From NCBI GenBank assembly GCA_963693085.1, contig OY856412.1, positions 345,832,457-345,896,456 on the forward strand: 64,000 bases of DNA, read 5' to 3'. Source of the DNA: Alisma plantago-aquatica (lineage: Eukaryota; Streptophyta; Magnoliopsida; Alismatales; Alismataceae). The stretch's first letter is position 1, and each line of letters opens with the position of its first letter. This document shows positions 1 through 12,735 of this stretch, piece after piece. The notes under the pieces are model-generated. The model ran no database searches, had not been told where the DNA came from, and saw only the letters and a program-made list of their open reading frames with translations. A program made the translations under genes and the position numbers.

Positions 1-1257
1 AGAAGGTCGACGTCGTGGAGTAGGAACTGAGAAGCAAGGAGAACAATAGTTTCTAGAGGTTTGATATGTTGCTAGAGTATTGTAATAGAGCCCTATGTGT
101 TGTCTCTGTAGTCTTGGGCCTTTAGGAGAGATTTTGTGTTTTGTTTGTCGACACGTAGATATTGGTTTGTGCCATGAATGTATATCAATGACTTGAATAT
201 ATAACAAGTTGTAATATGTATCAGTAGAGGCTTGATAGGCTGTAAACATAAAATGTAATATCAACTTTGATCATATATGAATATAAGTACTCTATGTTGA
301 AGGCTTGTTGTGATATATTTTCATTTGAGATAGTGAATTACAATTGATTTTAGTATATCATATTTGTTGTAATATAGTTATTAGTGATGATTCCACACTT
401 TGTTGTCAGTAATCTCATTTAGTGTGGTGATGGTCATCACACGCATAGCGCCCACTCATATAGGACATGCTTCAAGATCCTCCAATCAGAAGGTGTCCCT
501 TCATCAAGATACACTTGTTCTTAATGTCAATGAAACTGTTAATTCAGGCAAAAACACTACATGCACAAGTTGCATAATCAGAGACAGAGAGGAGCACTTG
601 ATCCATAGAAATACTATGTTGATGGAAGGTTTGGACCCTCTAAATGGAGAATTATATGCTATCTCGGATGGCATAGCGCAATGCAAGTAGTTTTTCAAAC
701 TCTGTCTTGTGATCACTGATTCAAACATATCAGTAAATCCCATCAGTAATCCCATGTCATGTCCCGAGCAAATAAAAGGTGATTGTGGAACATGTCATAC
801 AAATATCTAGGAAATCCAATATCAAGAGTCAAGTACATGTGAAGACAATCCAAAACCACTTGGCTGGTAACTAGCTAAGCACGGTCTCAAACAGTCGAAT
901 GGTCAGGGTCCATCGCTCACAATGCCTTGAATTGCTCAAAAAATCTACTTAAAGGAGAAACAAAGTCTTTCAAGAAGAGCTCAAAAGGACACAGTCCGAT
1001 TGCAGCCATTGATTCTCATATAGCCAATTTAATCAATAATTGGATTATCCCGAAAAAAATGTCACCTCACAAATACTCCGTCTAATTTGACACGCTATCC
1101 TTAAAAAGTGAATCCATTGAAAATTTTGTTAGGGAGTGATTTTGGGAGGAAGCTAGACTAGCAATTATTTACTGGGAAAATTCGTTAGTTTTTTTTGTCT
1201 GCTGAAAATATATTTTGTAGATTGCGTAGATGAAATAGTAGAATTCCCCCATTTAGT
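1..1257. other. AT-rich stretch with no supportable gene
   Basis: No conserved protein motif is seen in any frame. A 96-codon plus-strand ORF (400-690) has no recognisable domain and no codon signature I would trust. The first 250 bases resemble a transcript 3' end or LTR fragment (TG-rich, repeated TGTAATATG-like strings), but no element boundary can be placed. Confidence 0.5.
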
Positions 1258-1260
1258 GGG

Positions 1261-1593
1261 CATGTTTGGTTTACTGGATTTTACCGTATTGGATTGCATT
1301 TTGGCATCCATTTGCAGAAAGTTTATGTTTGGTTTAAAGGATTCTGGAAACGGGGTTAATCCCGGGATTTCTGAACATAATAGGAATCCCGCATTTTGGT
1401 TTTCTTCAAAATTCTCCCGGATGCCAAAATTCAGCTCTGGTTGGCTCGTGGACCAAAAAAATTTAATCATGTATTTTACAAATCCGGGAAATCAAACATA
1501 AAATTTGTATTTGTGGGATTTTGACAATGCAATATTTTAGAAATACAGGATGACGTAAATGCAGGATACTTAAAAATCCAGCAAACCAAACGT
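1261..1593. mobile_element. MITE-like element with terminal inverted repeats
   Basis: The left end reads CATGTTTGGTTTACTGGATT and the right end, reverse-complemented, reads CACGTTTGGTTTGCTGGATT: 18 of 20 bases agree. A second, inner inverted repeat lies at about 1320-1345 and 1477-1502 (TTTATGTTTGGTTTAAAGG against TTTATGTTTGATTTCCCGG). About 330 bp with no coding capacity fits a non-autonomous DNA transposon. The GTTTGGTTT-type terminus resembles PIF/Harbinger MITEs, but no clear 3-bp TSD is visible, so the superfamily is a guess. Confidence 0.6.
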
Positions 1594-1605
1594 GAGTAGG
1601 AGCCA

Positions 1606-4064
1606 AATGGTAGCTTGTCCGGTATTATTTATTTTAAAAAAAGACATGCATGGTGATATGTGCTTGACAACTACGGAGATGGCGATCCAAATAAAACAGA
1701 GATAGGACTATTGACGGTGATTTTCCCATTGTACGAAACTCAGGTCAGAAGGCCCTCCGAGAACCATGACGGGTATTATTGTGACTGGCTAAGGATGACC
1801 TTTCTTCTTCCTCCTCATCCCAATGGCCATGGCTGGCCCAGCTGGTCAGGAAAGGACAGCGTACATACGTAGGGTTGTATACGTAAGACACCCAGTTTGA
1901 CTATAATCCAGAAAAAGGGAAAATACAACCCCACGCTTGGGCTGCATAATAACAACTTTTGGTTTTTTAGCGGGAAAATAAATTTTTTTTTCTAAACAAT
2001 TCAATACGAAAAGGAAGGAACCAAACATTCTTCGTCGGGTATTATTGTGACGGTGGAGCCAGAAAAATCATAGCTTGGCCCTTAGGTGGTCGATCCATGG
2101 TACATGTTGAAGATCTGGTGCTAAGTTTAATCTGTAGCACTGGTTCTTGGAGAATTGTCTCTTGGTAAGTAATTTTCTCTTACAGATAATGTTTTCTTTT
2201 CCTAAACCTCCACCTTCTCCTTTCTTCTTGGTTGTGGATCATCCATGGTGGTTCTTCTTGAATATCTCCTCTTCAAAAGAGGTCTTAGACGGTGTTTCGA
2301 CATGGTGGCATCTACTAAAGGGACAATCTCTTTCCTTTCTCTTTTCCTTTTTAGTTAGGCCTAGGATCTATTTTCCCTTTTCCTAAACTTTCTTCTGATC
2401 AGACATTTCTTCTTCAAGGAGGTGAACCTTTGGCCAATGTTTTGAAGCTTGGTTGAATCTTTTGGAGTTTGAGTCTTGCGAGGTTGTTTATCATCAATGT
2501 CAGGCAAGTTTTATTACTCTTCTCTTAACCTATTATATGCATCCTAAACCTGATCATATACTACTGTTCTAGATCTCAAAAATGTGTTCTTCAAGGTGGA
2601 AGAGTGATTATGATTAAGATTTAATCTGTGTATTACATGAATAAGGAATACTCTTGCTTTAACCCTAAAAATTGTTATACTTGTTCTCATATATAGAACT
2701 GTTCTATTTAGATTATGATCTGCACATCTTGAACAACAAAAAGTTATGGTTTTGTTTATATGTATGAGAAAGATAGAATCTATCTTCTTAATTATGATCC
2801 TTTAAAATGACCTTCTATGTCACAAGTATGAGAGTTTAAAGAACACTGCATAAGGGAATACCTAACCCTAAGAGAAGGTCATTACTCCTTGTTGGTTGAC
2901 CCAGTGTTGCTGCTTGAAGTATTGTTCTGCAACATTTTGGTTGCAACACTCCTTGGAGTTGCACGCTCGCATCACTATGTCAAGGTGAGTGTCGCAGATG
3001 AGTGAACAAGGTGAGTTTCGTGGAAAAGTGAACAAGGTAAGCATCACTGGCGTGACATGCGTTGCGCGCATCACGAGAAAGTAATGTGTTGCGTGCATCA
3101 CGAGTGAGTAAACCTGTATGGAGGCTTCTTGCATGCATTGCTGGAAAAAGACACCCTGCACAGATCATGGATCGCAACGCAGACCCTACAAGCATTGTAG
3201 GTAGTGCCACCTACTACACTATGTCATGTGAGTGAGCAAGGAAGATACATATAATTTTATACAAGAGTATTACATAGTGTAATGGCTCACATAATGTAAT
3301 GACTATAAATGACAAAACATTAATGATGGGGATTTACTCTAGTATTCTCTGAATATGTGGTTAATGATGATATTTGGGTTTAGATGTTGAACAATATCAT
3401 GTAATCATTATTTGCTAAGTACAAACCCTAACCCTAATGTGTTCTTGTGACTTATATGCTCACTTTACATGACGAATTGTATTTCATAATAGTGTTTCTC
3501 TCTCTTGATTTTGTAAACCTTATCTTGCAGGTGAAATGAATGCATGACTATGTCATTTCTGTGGTGAACCTAACACAGGGTGGTGATTAAGAACACTATT
3601 GAGATATAATGTGTAATGAATTGTGCATGATTTCATGAATGTGTCTATTGACCTAGCAAGTGCTTTAAGCACAGTTTGAGTTGAAATCCTATAGTGATGT
3701 GATATTATTGATGACATAAGTAAATGACCGTTTATCATATGATTTCATATCTTATGAATCTGTATCTTACCTTAATTTTATAGAATCTATTTAGAGTTTG
3801 TATGTTGTAATTTGATTGATGCATTAAAAGATAATTGGAATGTCTAATAAAGTAAAACCTTGACTATGTAGTTTCCATGTACCATATATCCATCCTTAGC
3901 GTCAGTATATAGTTGGATGGTGAAACAAGTAACTCCTACGAGAAACTCAGAGCACATCATATTGAATATAGAGGGTGCAACTGGAGACATCTCCTTGTAT
4001 CCTTAAATTGATTTAAGCAATTGTATATTAATAGTTATAGAACATCTATGTATGAGTTTGTTCT
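1606..4064. other. Non-coding stretch, no gene recognised
   Basis: Only short ORFs without recognisable motifs are present. The sequence mixes T-rich and CT-rich runs and short direct repeats near 3.0-3.1 kb. A CCCTAACCCTAA string near 3425 is too short to be an interstitial telomere array. I see no TE termini I can defend. Confidence 0.45.
3059..3104. repeat. Two-copy 27-bp direct repeat
   Basis: GCGTTGCGCGCATCACGAG (3059-3077) is followed 27 bp later by GTGTTGCGTGCATCACGAG (3086-3104). Just upstream, GTGAACAAGGT also occurs twice. This is a small degenerate minisatellite; no function can be inferred. Confidence 0.5.
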
Positions 4065-5536
4065 CTAGTGTTGTGCCATGTACCAAAGCAGACTAGTTCT
4101 TTTATAGGAGAACAACTTGACTATGAGTTGTTGTCCCTGTAGTTGCTTCTGTCGAAGTGGCTTACACGAGCAGTAGGGAAGGGAGTGATACCTGTCTTGA
4201 TCTCGAATCCTAAATCCTGGGAATTGATCACGATGATCCCAGCTCCACCTGCAGCTTTGATATTGCCCCATTTGCTTGACATTTGATCTAGAGTGGATTC
4301 TGCAGAAAGCTCACAAGCGACCAGTTTGCCCGTCACGTTGTATCCCAAAAGGGATGTAACATTATTGCACAAGAGGGAGGAAGGATGTGGTGAATTTTGT
4401 GGGTTGGTATGCCGATTCTCCTTCTATTTGTACACCGTTTCCAAGCACCACAACTGAACGGATCCTTCTGTCTATTGTGCTGGCGCCCACTGTTAACATC
4501 CAAGGTGAGGTGTTCTCAACGGTTCCACTACCAGGACCACTACCTGATCGTTGAAAGAAGGGTGGGTCGGGTCAACCCCCGTGTCCACCAATCCGATGAT
4601 CACACCCCTGCCGTACCCTGCGACGCCACCCCAGTAGCTGCACGACCTGGATACAGCCTGAGGAAGCTCGGTGAATGGGTGGTGTGCCGGGAGATCTTCT
4701 GGTCTGTTACAGTCGGAGTGAAGCTGGGATGAAAGACGAGCTGACGTGAAGCTGGTTTCCGCAACTGTAGCTAGGGGGTTGGTCAGTCCTAGTTAGACAA
4801 TTAGTTTGTTAGAAGGTTGTTGCTCGGCACTTGATATGAGAAGCCAATGTTTGGCTGTAGGGTTGACAGAGACCTTGGACTGTAATAGCCTATGTGGCTG
4901 TAGGTGGGACTGCTGGCCTATAAATATTGGGGTCACGCCACCTAATGAGGGTATCTGGTATCTGGCTCAATTGAATAGCAATTTTTCCTCGCTGTGATAT
5001 GTCTCTCTTCTCTCTTTCTCTACTTCTTTATATCTCTCTCTCTCTCGCTCTCCCCTTCTTCCTCCAGCATCTTCTCCTTCCTCGAGCTAACCTTCTGCTT
5101 CTGAGTTCTCACGAGCACCATAGGTTCCGAGGCTGATCCGGGAGCAGCCGGGAAGCATCGTTACGAGTATCATGGTCCGGCTCCGCGTGGAGGAAGCTGT
5201 CCATATTCCTCATAGCTTCCAGTTCCTCCTCTGTCAACCTCTCTGCAAAGCCACTCAAGGCGTGGGTATACGAGTATACCAACCGTGAGTCCCTCAACCC
5301 ACCGTCGGTGCTGATCATTGGCGGCGGCAGGAAGGCCTCGTGCCAGTCCCGGTGGGAGCTGGTGTGGTCGGGAGGAGGTTTGCGGACGTGGACGATATAG
5401 TTTCTACGGGCACTTTCGCAACTGACATGATGGGAGCAGCACTGAAGGCAGAGAAGAAGGGCAACGATGAGGACGGGAAGTGAGGAGCAGACAACCGGCG
5501 CAAACGGGATGTTGAAATGATTGTTGTTGGAAGCCA
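4065..5536 (-). pseudogene. Subtilisin-like serine protease (subtilase) pseudogene
   Basis: Plant subtilases are secreted serine proteases with a signal peptide, an I9 inhibitor propeptide, a catalytic domain and an inserted PA domain. Reading the minus strand from an ATG at 5536 (MASNNN), there is a hydrophobic signal region, then an I9 propeptide (YIVHVRKPP, then VYSYTHALSGFAERLTEEEL). After a solo LTR (4742-5111) come TTHSPSFL and, in a shifted frame, the catalytic Asp block GVIIGLVDTGVDPTHPSF. The catalytic His and about 200 following residues are missing: the sequence jumps to SPWMLTVGASTIDRRIRSVV and then the PA domain (GYNVTGKLVACEL, KAAGGAGIIVINSQDLGFEI). It decays near 4070 before the catalytic Ser. 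A frameshift, a large internal deletion, a 3' truncation and the LTR insertion make it non-functional. An in-frame TTG upstream (5549) is not needed as a start. Confidence 0.9.
4742..5111 (+). mobile_element. Solo LTR in the subtilase pseudogene
   Basis: The 370-bp segment starts TGACGTGAAG and ends GAGTTCTCA. It is flanked by a perfect 5-bp duplication CGAGC (4737-4741 and 5112-5116). An internal TATA box (CTATAAATA, about 4919-4927) followed by a CT-rich tract puts its sense on the plus strand, opposite to the host pseudogene. No internal element sequence is present, so it is a solo LTR left by LTR-LTR recombination. Size and termini suggest Copia, but the lineage is not established. Confidence 0.88.
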
Positions 5537-5576
5537 TAGGAATATGCAATGGAGAACATGATCCAAGTATGTCCTG

Positions 5577-5585
5577 CTTATATAG
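5577..5585 (-). promoter_or_regulatory. TATA box of the subtilase pseudogene
   Basis: On the minus strand the sequence reads CTATATAAG, about 41 bp upstream of the ATG at 5536. This is a normal plant TATA-to-start distance with a very short leader. It suggests the gene was once a bona fide locus with its promoter in place, not a processed copy. Confidence 0.6.
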
Positions 5586-6469
5586 GAGAAGATGTGACGA
5601 ATATGATGGACTGATTCTAATAGTTGATTCGGCAAAGCGTCTGCGTTTTGTTGGGTAGCAGCAGCCGTAGGCAAACGCCTTTTCCTAATACCGGTAGTCC
5701 ATCCGACGGATTTCCTTCGCTAGAAAACCACCCGCAGGTTTTGATCCCGGTCACCTGCAAGCGATCAAAAGTCGAGCGTTGAGAACCAACGCCTTCCCAG
5801 ATGCTGCATAAATAGAATTTGTTCAAGGCACTCGCCCGATTGAAGCTACAAAGAGATACGTAGGCTGTACCTAACATGTTTTCCGTTCAAAATGCACACG
5901 ATTCAAAGTCAAAATCCAGAAATCTTTACCATGATAACATTTCTTTAAGATATGGTTTCGTTTAATTTAGCAGATAGGAAATCCCAGAAAGGAACAGGAA
6001 ACAAAAGGAAGTTAAATCAAGGTAAACAAGGAAACGCGTTGCAAGATTTGAAATGCCTTCAAGGTTGTTTGTCCGGCTGGTTTGTTCGGTGCATGTGCAT
6101 GATGCAATCATTGCTCTATTTTAACAAGCACAGATGAGGACGTATGAAATTCAGAGTCCAATTAAATTCTCACATTCAAGATTCGTGCTTATAAACAAAG
6201 TATATCAGAGCTACGCTACTGATGTGAAAGAAAAAGTAAATACAATATGAAAGAGAAAAAATTAGAAAGAGAAAAATATTTTTCACATAACTCTTAAACC
6301 TTAAGGAATTTTTGGTGGAAACAAACAACATTAGGTTCATCATAAAAATACTTTCTATCAATACCAATATTGACATACTTTGAAAAAAAATAATATTAGA
6401 AGTATTTTAAAAGAGGGGAGAAGTATACAAAAGTACAATATATTCATAGGTATTGTACTCAGATTGACC
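5586..6469. other. Former subtilase upstream region grading into AT-rich DNA
   Basis: 5586-5890 would be the 5' flank of the subtilase pseudogene. Beyond it the DNA becomes A/T-rich with no ORF, domain or TE terminus I can support. Confidence 0.4.
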
Positions 6470-6905
6470 ATTCATGTACAATACTTATTGCTTCTTTATT
6501 TCTACATATTCCATATTATGTCATAAATCCATAAGTATTGTACATTTTATCATTTATATTAATTTTTATATACATTCAGAATGTAGCGTTTGTCAAATAT
6601 TATATATCCACACATTCTACAAGAAGTACAATATTAAAAACCAAATTTTGTAATAAAAAATACACTATACTAACAACAACATTCTATTTTTTTAAAGTAT
6701 TCACATTCATAATATGTAGTGACGTATAGTACTAATTGCCTCATTATTTTTGACACTCAATATTTTGTCACAAATCCGTAAGTATTGTACATTTTATCAT
6801 TTATATTAATTTTTGCATATATTTAGAATGTAACGTTTGACAAAAATTTATACAAGGATAAACACATTCTACAAGAAGTACAATATTAACAATCATATTT
6901 TGTAA
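6470..6905. repeat. Tandem duplication, about 247-bp period, AT-rich
   Basis: The block starting AGTATTGTACATTTTATCAT at 6534 recurs at 6781. The shared sequence runs on through ACATTCTACAAGAAGTACAATATTA to TTTTGTAAT. The two copies differ by scattered substitutions and small indels. The unit is unusually rich in TATTGTAC/GTACAATA, a motif that also appears singly to about 7.27 kb. Confidence 0.75.
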
Positions 6906-7817
6906 TACAAAGTATAGTACTATACGTACAGTACTAGAGGTACTGTACGAGACATAACAACAATACATAATTTGATGATCTTGTTAGTACGGTATGAGAC
7001 ATGTTATGTATAAAAAAATATCGATAACCACATACCATACCTACGTAAACTAATTTATATTTCACTAAAAATATACACATCTAACTAAAGTACAATACTT
7101 TCAACTATTTTTTAAAAACAACTAAATATTGATCCCTTTCATTCAAAAGTACAATGCTAAACTCATTGTTGTTGTTACCTCATCGAATCCATAGATGAAC
7201 AAGTAGCTATTGTACATTATTTTGGAGAAATACAAATGTGATGTACTGTACTCACGAGTACTGTATATCTATAACTAGAACATGTGTATGGTATCCTAAA
7301 ATACGAATACTATATTTCTGACATATTATCATTATTTCAAAGTATGTCAACACTAGTTTTGTTGGAAAATATTATTTACAAGGACTCTAATGCAATTTAT
7401 TTCATCAAAAAAATACGCTCCAGATTGATAGTTAGGGACAAAAACATTTTCTCTCTCTTCTACTTCCATCATCTTTATTGCTTTAATTGTTGCTAACAGT
7501 ATGACAACCTGTGTTAGTTCTCATTCTCTAAAATTTTGTGGGAGAGCGGGTGGGAAGGTGACTATGACTAGAATTTTTCTAATAACATAGAGGGGATCCA
7601 TCGACAAAGTCTGTCAAGATTATAATAAACTAAAATTATGGGCACGTTTGTCGGATGACTAATTATATGTGATTCGTTGACAACTAATGTAAGTTGCCAC
7701 TTGATAATCGAAAAAGTTTGATCTACAACAACTACAACAAAGTAGCAAGATTGTTAGTATTATAGACCTTATAGGAAGCCACATTCTAGGAGCTAGAATC
7801 CAAACATTTTAGGAAAA
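6906..7817. other. AT-rich stretch with GTAC-containing palindromes, no gene
   Basis: Short palindromic strings such as GTACAGTAC and GTACTGTAC cluster near 6920-6950. ORFs are short and Lys/Asn/Ile/Tyr-rich, as expected from base composition. No TE end is recognised until the LTR at 7818. Confidence 0.4.
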
Positions 7818-8383
7818 TGTTGCACAATGGGTCTACTCTATAAGCCTATTTCTCAAATTAGTGTGTCAGGGTGACCGAGTGAAGGAAGGGATCGAATTCT
7901 CTGCTTCAACGGCCATGTACTAAGTGTGTTACTATTAAGTATTTGAATGAAAGTACACGTCGATTTCATGTGGAATAATAAAACCGAGAACGGAGGGGAT
8001 AGATCACACAACTATAGAAGACAGATTTATGTGATTCAGTCAGGAGAGACATACTCCACGAGAGGGGTGAGATTTCTACTATTTCAGAAAAGAGATTACA
8101 AAGGGGAGCACTCTCGAAGGAGCAAGAGTACACCCTCGAATATGGTGACTTCTGTCTTGCAAACAGAATACATTATGATTAAAACTGTAACCAGGACACA
8201 TATACTTATACATATAGAATCACAATCATATCTTTATTCGGATCAGGAACTAAGACCCTACCATACCGTAATTGGTGGGCTAAGGCCCACACAATGCCTA
8301 TTAATTGGGTCGGCAAAAAAAATCTATTTAATTTTGAACTGGATCTACAATAAGATCAATATATTTCTTCCAAGTAGGCAACA
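7818..8383 (-). mobile_element. 3' LTR of a minus-strand Copia element (element C)
   Basis: The 566-bp segment begins TGTTG and ends CAACA on the plus strand. Immediately outside, in element sense, is a purine-rich tract (TCAAGGTGGAAAT), the expected polypurine tract before a 3' LTR. It directly follows the RNase H end of a Copia pol reading on the minus strand. The 149-codon plus-strand ORF at 7947-8396 overlaps this LTR and is not a gene. Confidence 0.8.
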
Positions 8384-11300
8384 ATTTCCACCTTGACTCG
8401 AAACTTATCATTCTTTGAAAAAAGAATAATAGAAGATAATGTCTCCTCCTCTAGACCCTATGGGTGTCATTGTAGGCTATATAGACTAATCAAATCCAGA
8501 TAGTGTCTAAACTTGGAAACTGGCTCCGACATGGTCATTATTTCAACAAGATTTTCTTTACTGGCAATATTCTTCACTATAATGTATCCCTGTGTTATCA
8601 CTTCTTTGATAAAGTGATACTTGACGTCAATATGCTTTGTTCTCTCGTGCAACATCTAATCGTTTGTGAGGTGAATTGCGCTTTTATTGTCATAATAGAT
8701 GGTTGTTGTCTTTCCAATAATACATAATTTTGCACATCGTCCTCTAAGACATGTAATTTCTTTCATGGCCTTTGTCAATGCCATGTACTCTCCCTCAGTG
8801 GTGGACAAAGAAACAATGGGTTGTAGTGTAGTTTTTCATCTTATGACACAATGAACAACAATAAACAAGTAACCTATGTTAGAGTATTTTTATCAAAATC
8901 AGTTTCAAAATTAAAATTAATGTACCCAACAAGTGTCTTTGTGTTCTTGCCAAATCCAAGGCATATAGAAGATGTACCCTTAAGGTACCTAACAATGCAC
9001 TTGACTACCTTTCAATGAAGCCTTCCTTGATTTGACATGTATTTTCTTGGCATGCTAACAACCTTGAGCAATATCTGGATGGGTGCAAATCATGAGATAC
9101 ATGATGCTACCAGCTACATCAGAATAAAGAACACGGGACATATAGTTATCGTCTTCTTAAGATTGTGGAGACTCAACATATGAGAGCCTCATGAACTGGT
9201 ATTCTAAAGGAATAAATATAGGAGATGCATTAGACATAGAAAACCTTTCTAGAATTTTTTCAAATACTTCTCTTGACTGAGAAATAATCTTCCAATTTAG
9301 CAGTTTCTAAGAATTTTCATCACCAGAATTGTATATATTGCTCTCAAATCCTTCATCTCAAATTCACAATTGAGTAAGTGCTTTAGCCTGCGGATTTCAA
9401 AAATATCTCTTACGACAATCAGCATGTCATCTATATAAAGCAAGACGTAAATAAGAGACTCATCGTGTGTTTCTTCAAATAGACACAAGCATCATATCCA
9501 CTCCTAGAATATCCATACTTGACCATGAAATAATCAAATCTATGATATCACTAACGTGAAGGTTTATTCAAGACATAAAGAGACTTCTTCAATACACACA
9601 CATGATCCTTCTTTGCCACAAAAACATAACCTTCAAGTTATTACATGTAAATCTTCTCTTTGAAATCACAATTGAGGAATGCAATCTTTACATAAAGTTT
9701 CTCAATCTCCAACTCATATCTAGCAACTAGTGCCAATATAAATCTGATAGAAGTGTGTTTAACAACAGGAGAAAAAAACATCATTGTAATATATAGCTTC
9801 CACCTGGTTGTAGCCTTTTGCGACTAACCACGCATTGAACCTTACAATAGTATCTCAAGGACCAGATTCCTTCTTTTTGAATACCTATTTAAATCCAACA
9901 ATCTTCTTTCCAACATGAGGATTTTCAAGCATCCAAGTGTTATTCTTTGAAAGAGATGCCATCTCTTCCTTCATAGATGCAATCCACATAACAGAACATG
10001 GATTAGTCACAACTTCAACATAAGTAGATGGTTCACGAGAATCATTTGTCTCTTCTATAGTAGCCAAGGCATACACAACCACTTAATTTTAATACCTTGC
10101 ATGTGGTCTGATATGTCCTCGTTCTCTTCTAAAAGCAATGGTATATGTATGTTCTTCATGTGTGTTATCTTCATCATCATTTGGGTTTTCCTGTGTAACA
10201 ATGGGAGGTGTAAGGCTGTGTGCACTAACTTCAAACTCCACCTACTTTGTGAAGTTCAAGAAATGACTTGTTATAGAAGATGTAGGGCCATCTGATTTTG
10301 TAGAAAACATAACAAACTCATCAAAAGTAATATTTCTTTCAATCAAGAACTTTGACGACTATGGCTCAGTGCACCAGAATCTATATCCCTTTATCCCATC
10401 AACATAACCTAAAAAATACATTTTTTCTCACTAGGTGCGAGCTTTCCTTCATATGAATAGACATATGCAGGGCGATATGAATATTTGATTAATTTATAGG
10501 ATGACTAGAACATACCTCTTATGGAGTTTTAAAACCCATTAAGTAGATGGAAAATGATTTACAAGATAAGTTGTAGTGGATATGGCTTCAACCCAAAAAT
10601 CATTGGTAGGACCAACCCTGATCAACATGCATCATGCACACTCTAGAAGAGTTCTATTCATATTTTCTGCAATGTCATTTTTCTCAGGAGTACATCTCAG
10701 TGCGTGGCATCTTGAACTACCTTCAAATTGATAGAATTCATTAAATTTAGAAGAACAAAATTCTATGCCATTATTTATCCTCAACCTTTTGATGCATTTT
10801 TTGTTTGATTTTTAATCATCATCGTCTGTTTCATAAATTGATCAAAAGCTTCAGATTTATTCTTTAGAAAATACATTCATAATTTTCTTGAGAAATCATT
10901 AATGAAAGTAAGCATATATCTGGCACAACCCATGGAAGGAACTTGAGAAGGATGCCAAATATTGGAATGAATATAATCAAAAATACCTTTTGTATTATGG
11001 TTTGTAGTTGAAAAATTGACCTTGTTCTTCTTTCCCAGTACATAGTGCTAACAAAAATTCAACTTTCTATTATTGACATCTCCTAGAAGTCCTATGTGCT
11101 TAATAATTTGAGACCATTCATACCCACGTGTCCTAGTCTCATATGCCACAATTTTGTGGTATCCAGATTTTAAGTGGTTGAGGAAGAAGCAACAATAGCT
11201 ACACCGATTACCATTTCTAAAGGTTTCCTAGAATACATACTCCCTTAATCAGAACATCATGTCCTTTGGTAATGGACATGATTCCATTTTCAACCCTATA

Positions 11301-11520
11301 TGGAAAACCATTAGTTGTAGACAAGCTAATCGAGATGAGGTTTTTCTAAAGTCCTTGACATGATAGACATTTGAGACAGTTTAGCTGATTCCATCAAACA
11401 TTTTTATGTGAATTGACCCAATGCCAATAGTATTTCTAGTAGAATCGTTTTCCATATTAGAATACATCCATCAAAATATTCATAAGAAAGACTTCATCCT
11501 TCTGAGCAATCTCTACCTGC
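8384..11520 (-). pseudogene. Decayed Copia polyprotein (integrase, RT, RNase H)
   Basis: In minus-strand order there are fragments of the protease end (IGIGSIHIKMFDGIS), the GAG-pre-integrase region (ending near VLGKKNKVNFSTTNHNTKG), integrase core and tail (EKNDIAENMNRTLLECARCM; DGIKGYRFWCTEPQS), RT start (EPSTYVEV to TWMLENPHVGKK, about 9885-10082), RT catalytic YIDDM (9297-9488, LLYIDDMLIV), and the RNase H tail HERTKHIDVKYHFI (about 8467-8655). Many stops and frameshifts interrupt the frame. Gag and the 5' LTR are absent: similarity stops near 11500, where a LINE on the opposite strand begins. The Copia assignment is secure from the integrase-before-RT order. Confidence 0.88.
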
Positions 11521-12735
11521 ACGCTTCCTTCCATCTATAGGATTTGGGCGACTATGGTGGAGCAAGGGCCGACGACCATCAACGTTGCCAGTCAAGGACA
11601 ACTCCCCAAGGCCAACCTTTAGGGGAGGGGCAAAGGGAAGGCGAAGGATGGTCGTAGAAACCCAGGGCCTAATGTCACGATCGCCAAAGCATGGGCCAAG
11701 GTGGTCAAAGGTCCTCCTATGTGCATCAGGGGATCCGTTGCGGACGACCCTAAGAAACCTTTCTAAAACGAATGTGATCAAAGAAAATGGACTAAGTTCA
11801 CAGAACCAATCATGGAGGAGATGGATGACTATCACAAATTCTATGCGATCGTCCAGATTTTGGGAACGTCAGTGAACATCAACCAACTCCAAGGATGGAT
11901 GTTGTGAACCTGGAGACCAAAAAGGGAACTAGAAGTGTTCTCGCTTGTTGATGGTCTAATCCTAGCCAGATTTGCAAATGAAGCAGATTTGAAAGAAATA
12001 GGGGTGTAAACGGTGCGGGTACGGTGCGGGTCTGGCCATACCCATACCCATACCCATCTAATTTAGCGGGCCCGGTTCCGGTTCTAGACCCACATAATAC
12101 AAAACCTGGACCCGCACCATACCCGTACCCGCAATAATAGTAGGTATGCGGTGTGGGTATGCGGGTAAGCGGTTCTATAAAACGTCATATTGTTTATGTA
12201 AGAGAAATGACTATGATATATATATTTAACACAACAAGATATTGTTATTATATAGTATATTAACATGTGATAGTTATATTAGACAATGTTATATTCGATA
12301 CAATAAAATTAATTGAGTAATTGTTTACATATTTGTAGTCATGATCATAACATTTAATTTATGTAGAAAGTAATGTAGATTAGTAGACATTTTGATTTTA
12401 AGTTTACATATGATGCTCGTTATTGTAACTAGAATACCTAATTCTTAGTTATATGACTAGTCTAAACCTTAGAGTAGGATATAATCTCAACAGTTATATT
12501 AATTAGACTAGTAAAGTATGATATATAACATATTATTTTAGGTTACTTATGTATAGCGGATACACGAGTCTAGCGGGTCTGGGTCCAAGCATATCCATTA
12601 TTGGACCCACGTATATACGGGTCCAAGGGTATACGTGTAAAGACCAAGTCTCTATTATTAAACATGGTAAACAAAATCATCAATGGTGTAGCAGCTGAAA
12701 TTTAAATCTTGACTTTATTCAGAATGTATAAAGAG

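Noticed and set aside
3421..3440. Interstitial telomere repeat (CCCTAACCCTAA)
   Set aside because: Only about two units; expected by chance in AT-rich DNA.
4397..4732. 111-codon plus-strand ORF
   Set aside because: Shadow of the subtilase catalytic and PA region on the other strand.
4742..4746. LTR start at TGTAGCTAGG (about 4765) instead of 4742
   Set aside because: No duplication fits that start; TGACGTGAAG at 4742 gives a perfect CGAGC pair.
7947..8396. 149-codon plus-strand ORF
   Set aside because: Covers the Copia C LTR and its polypurine tract; no domain.
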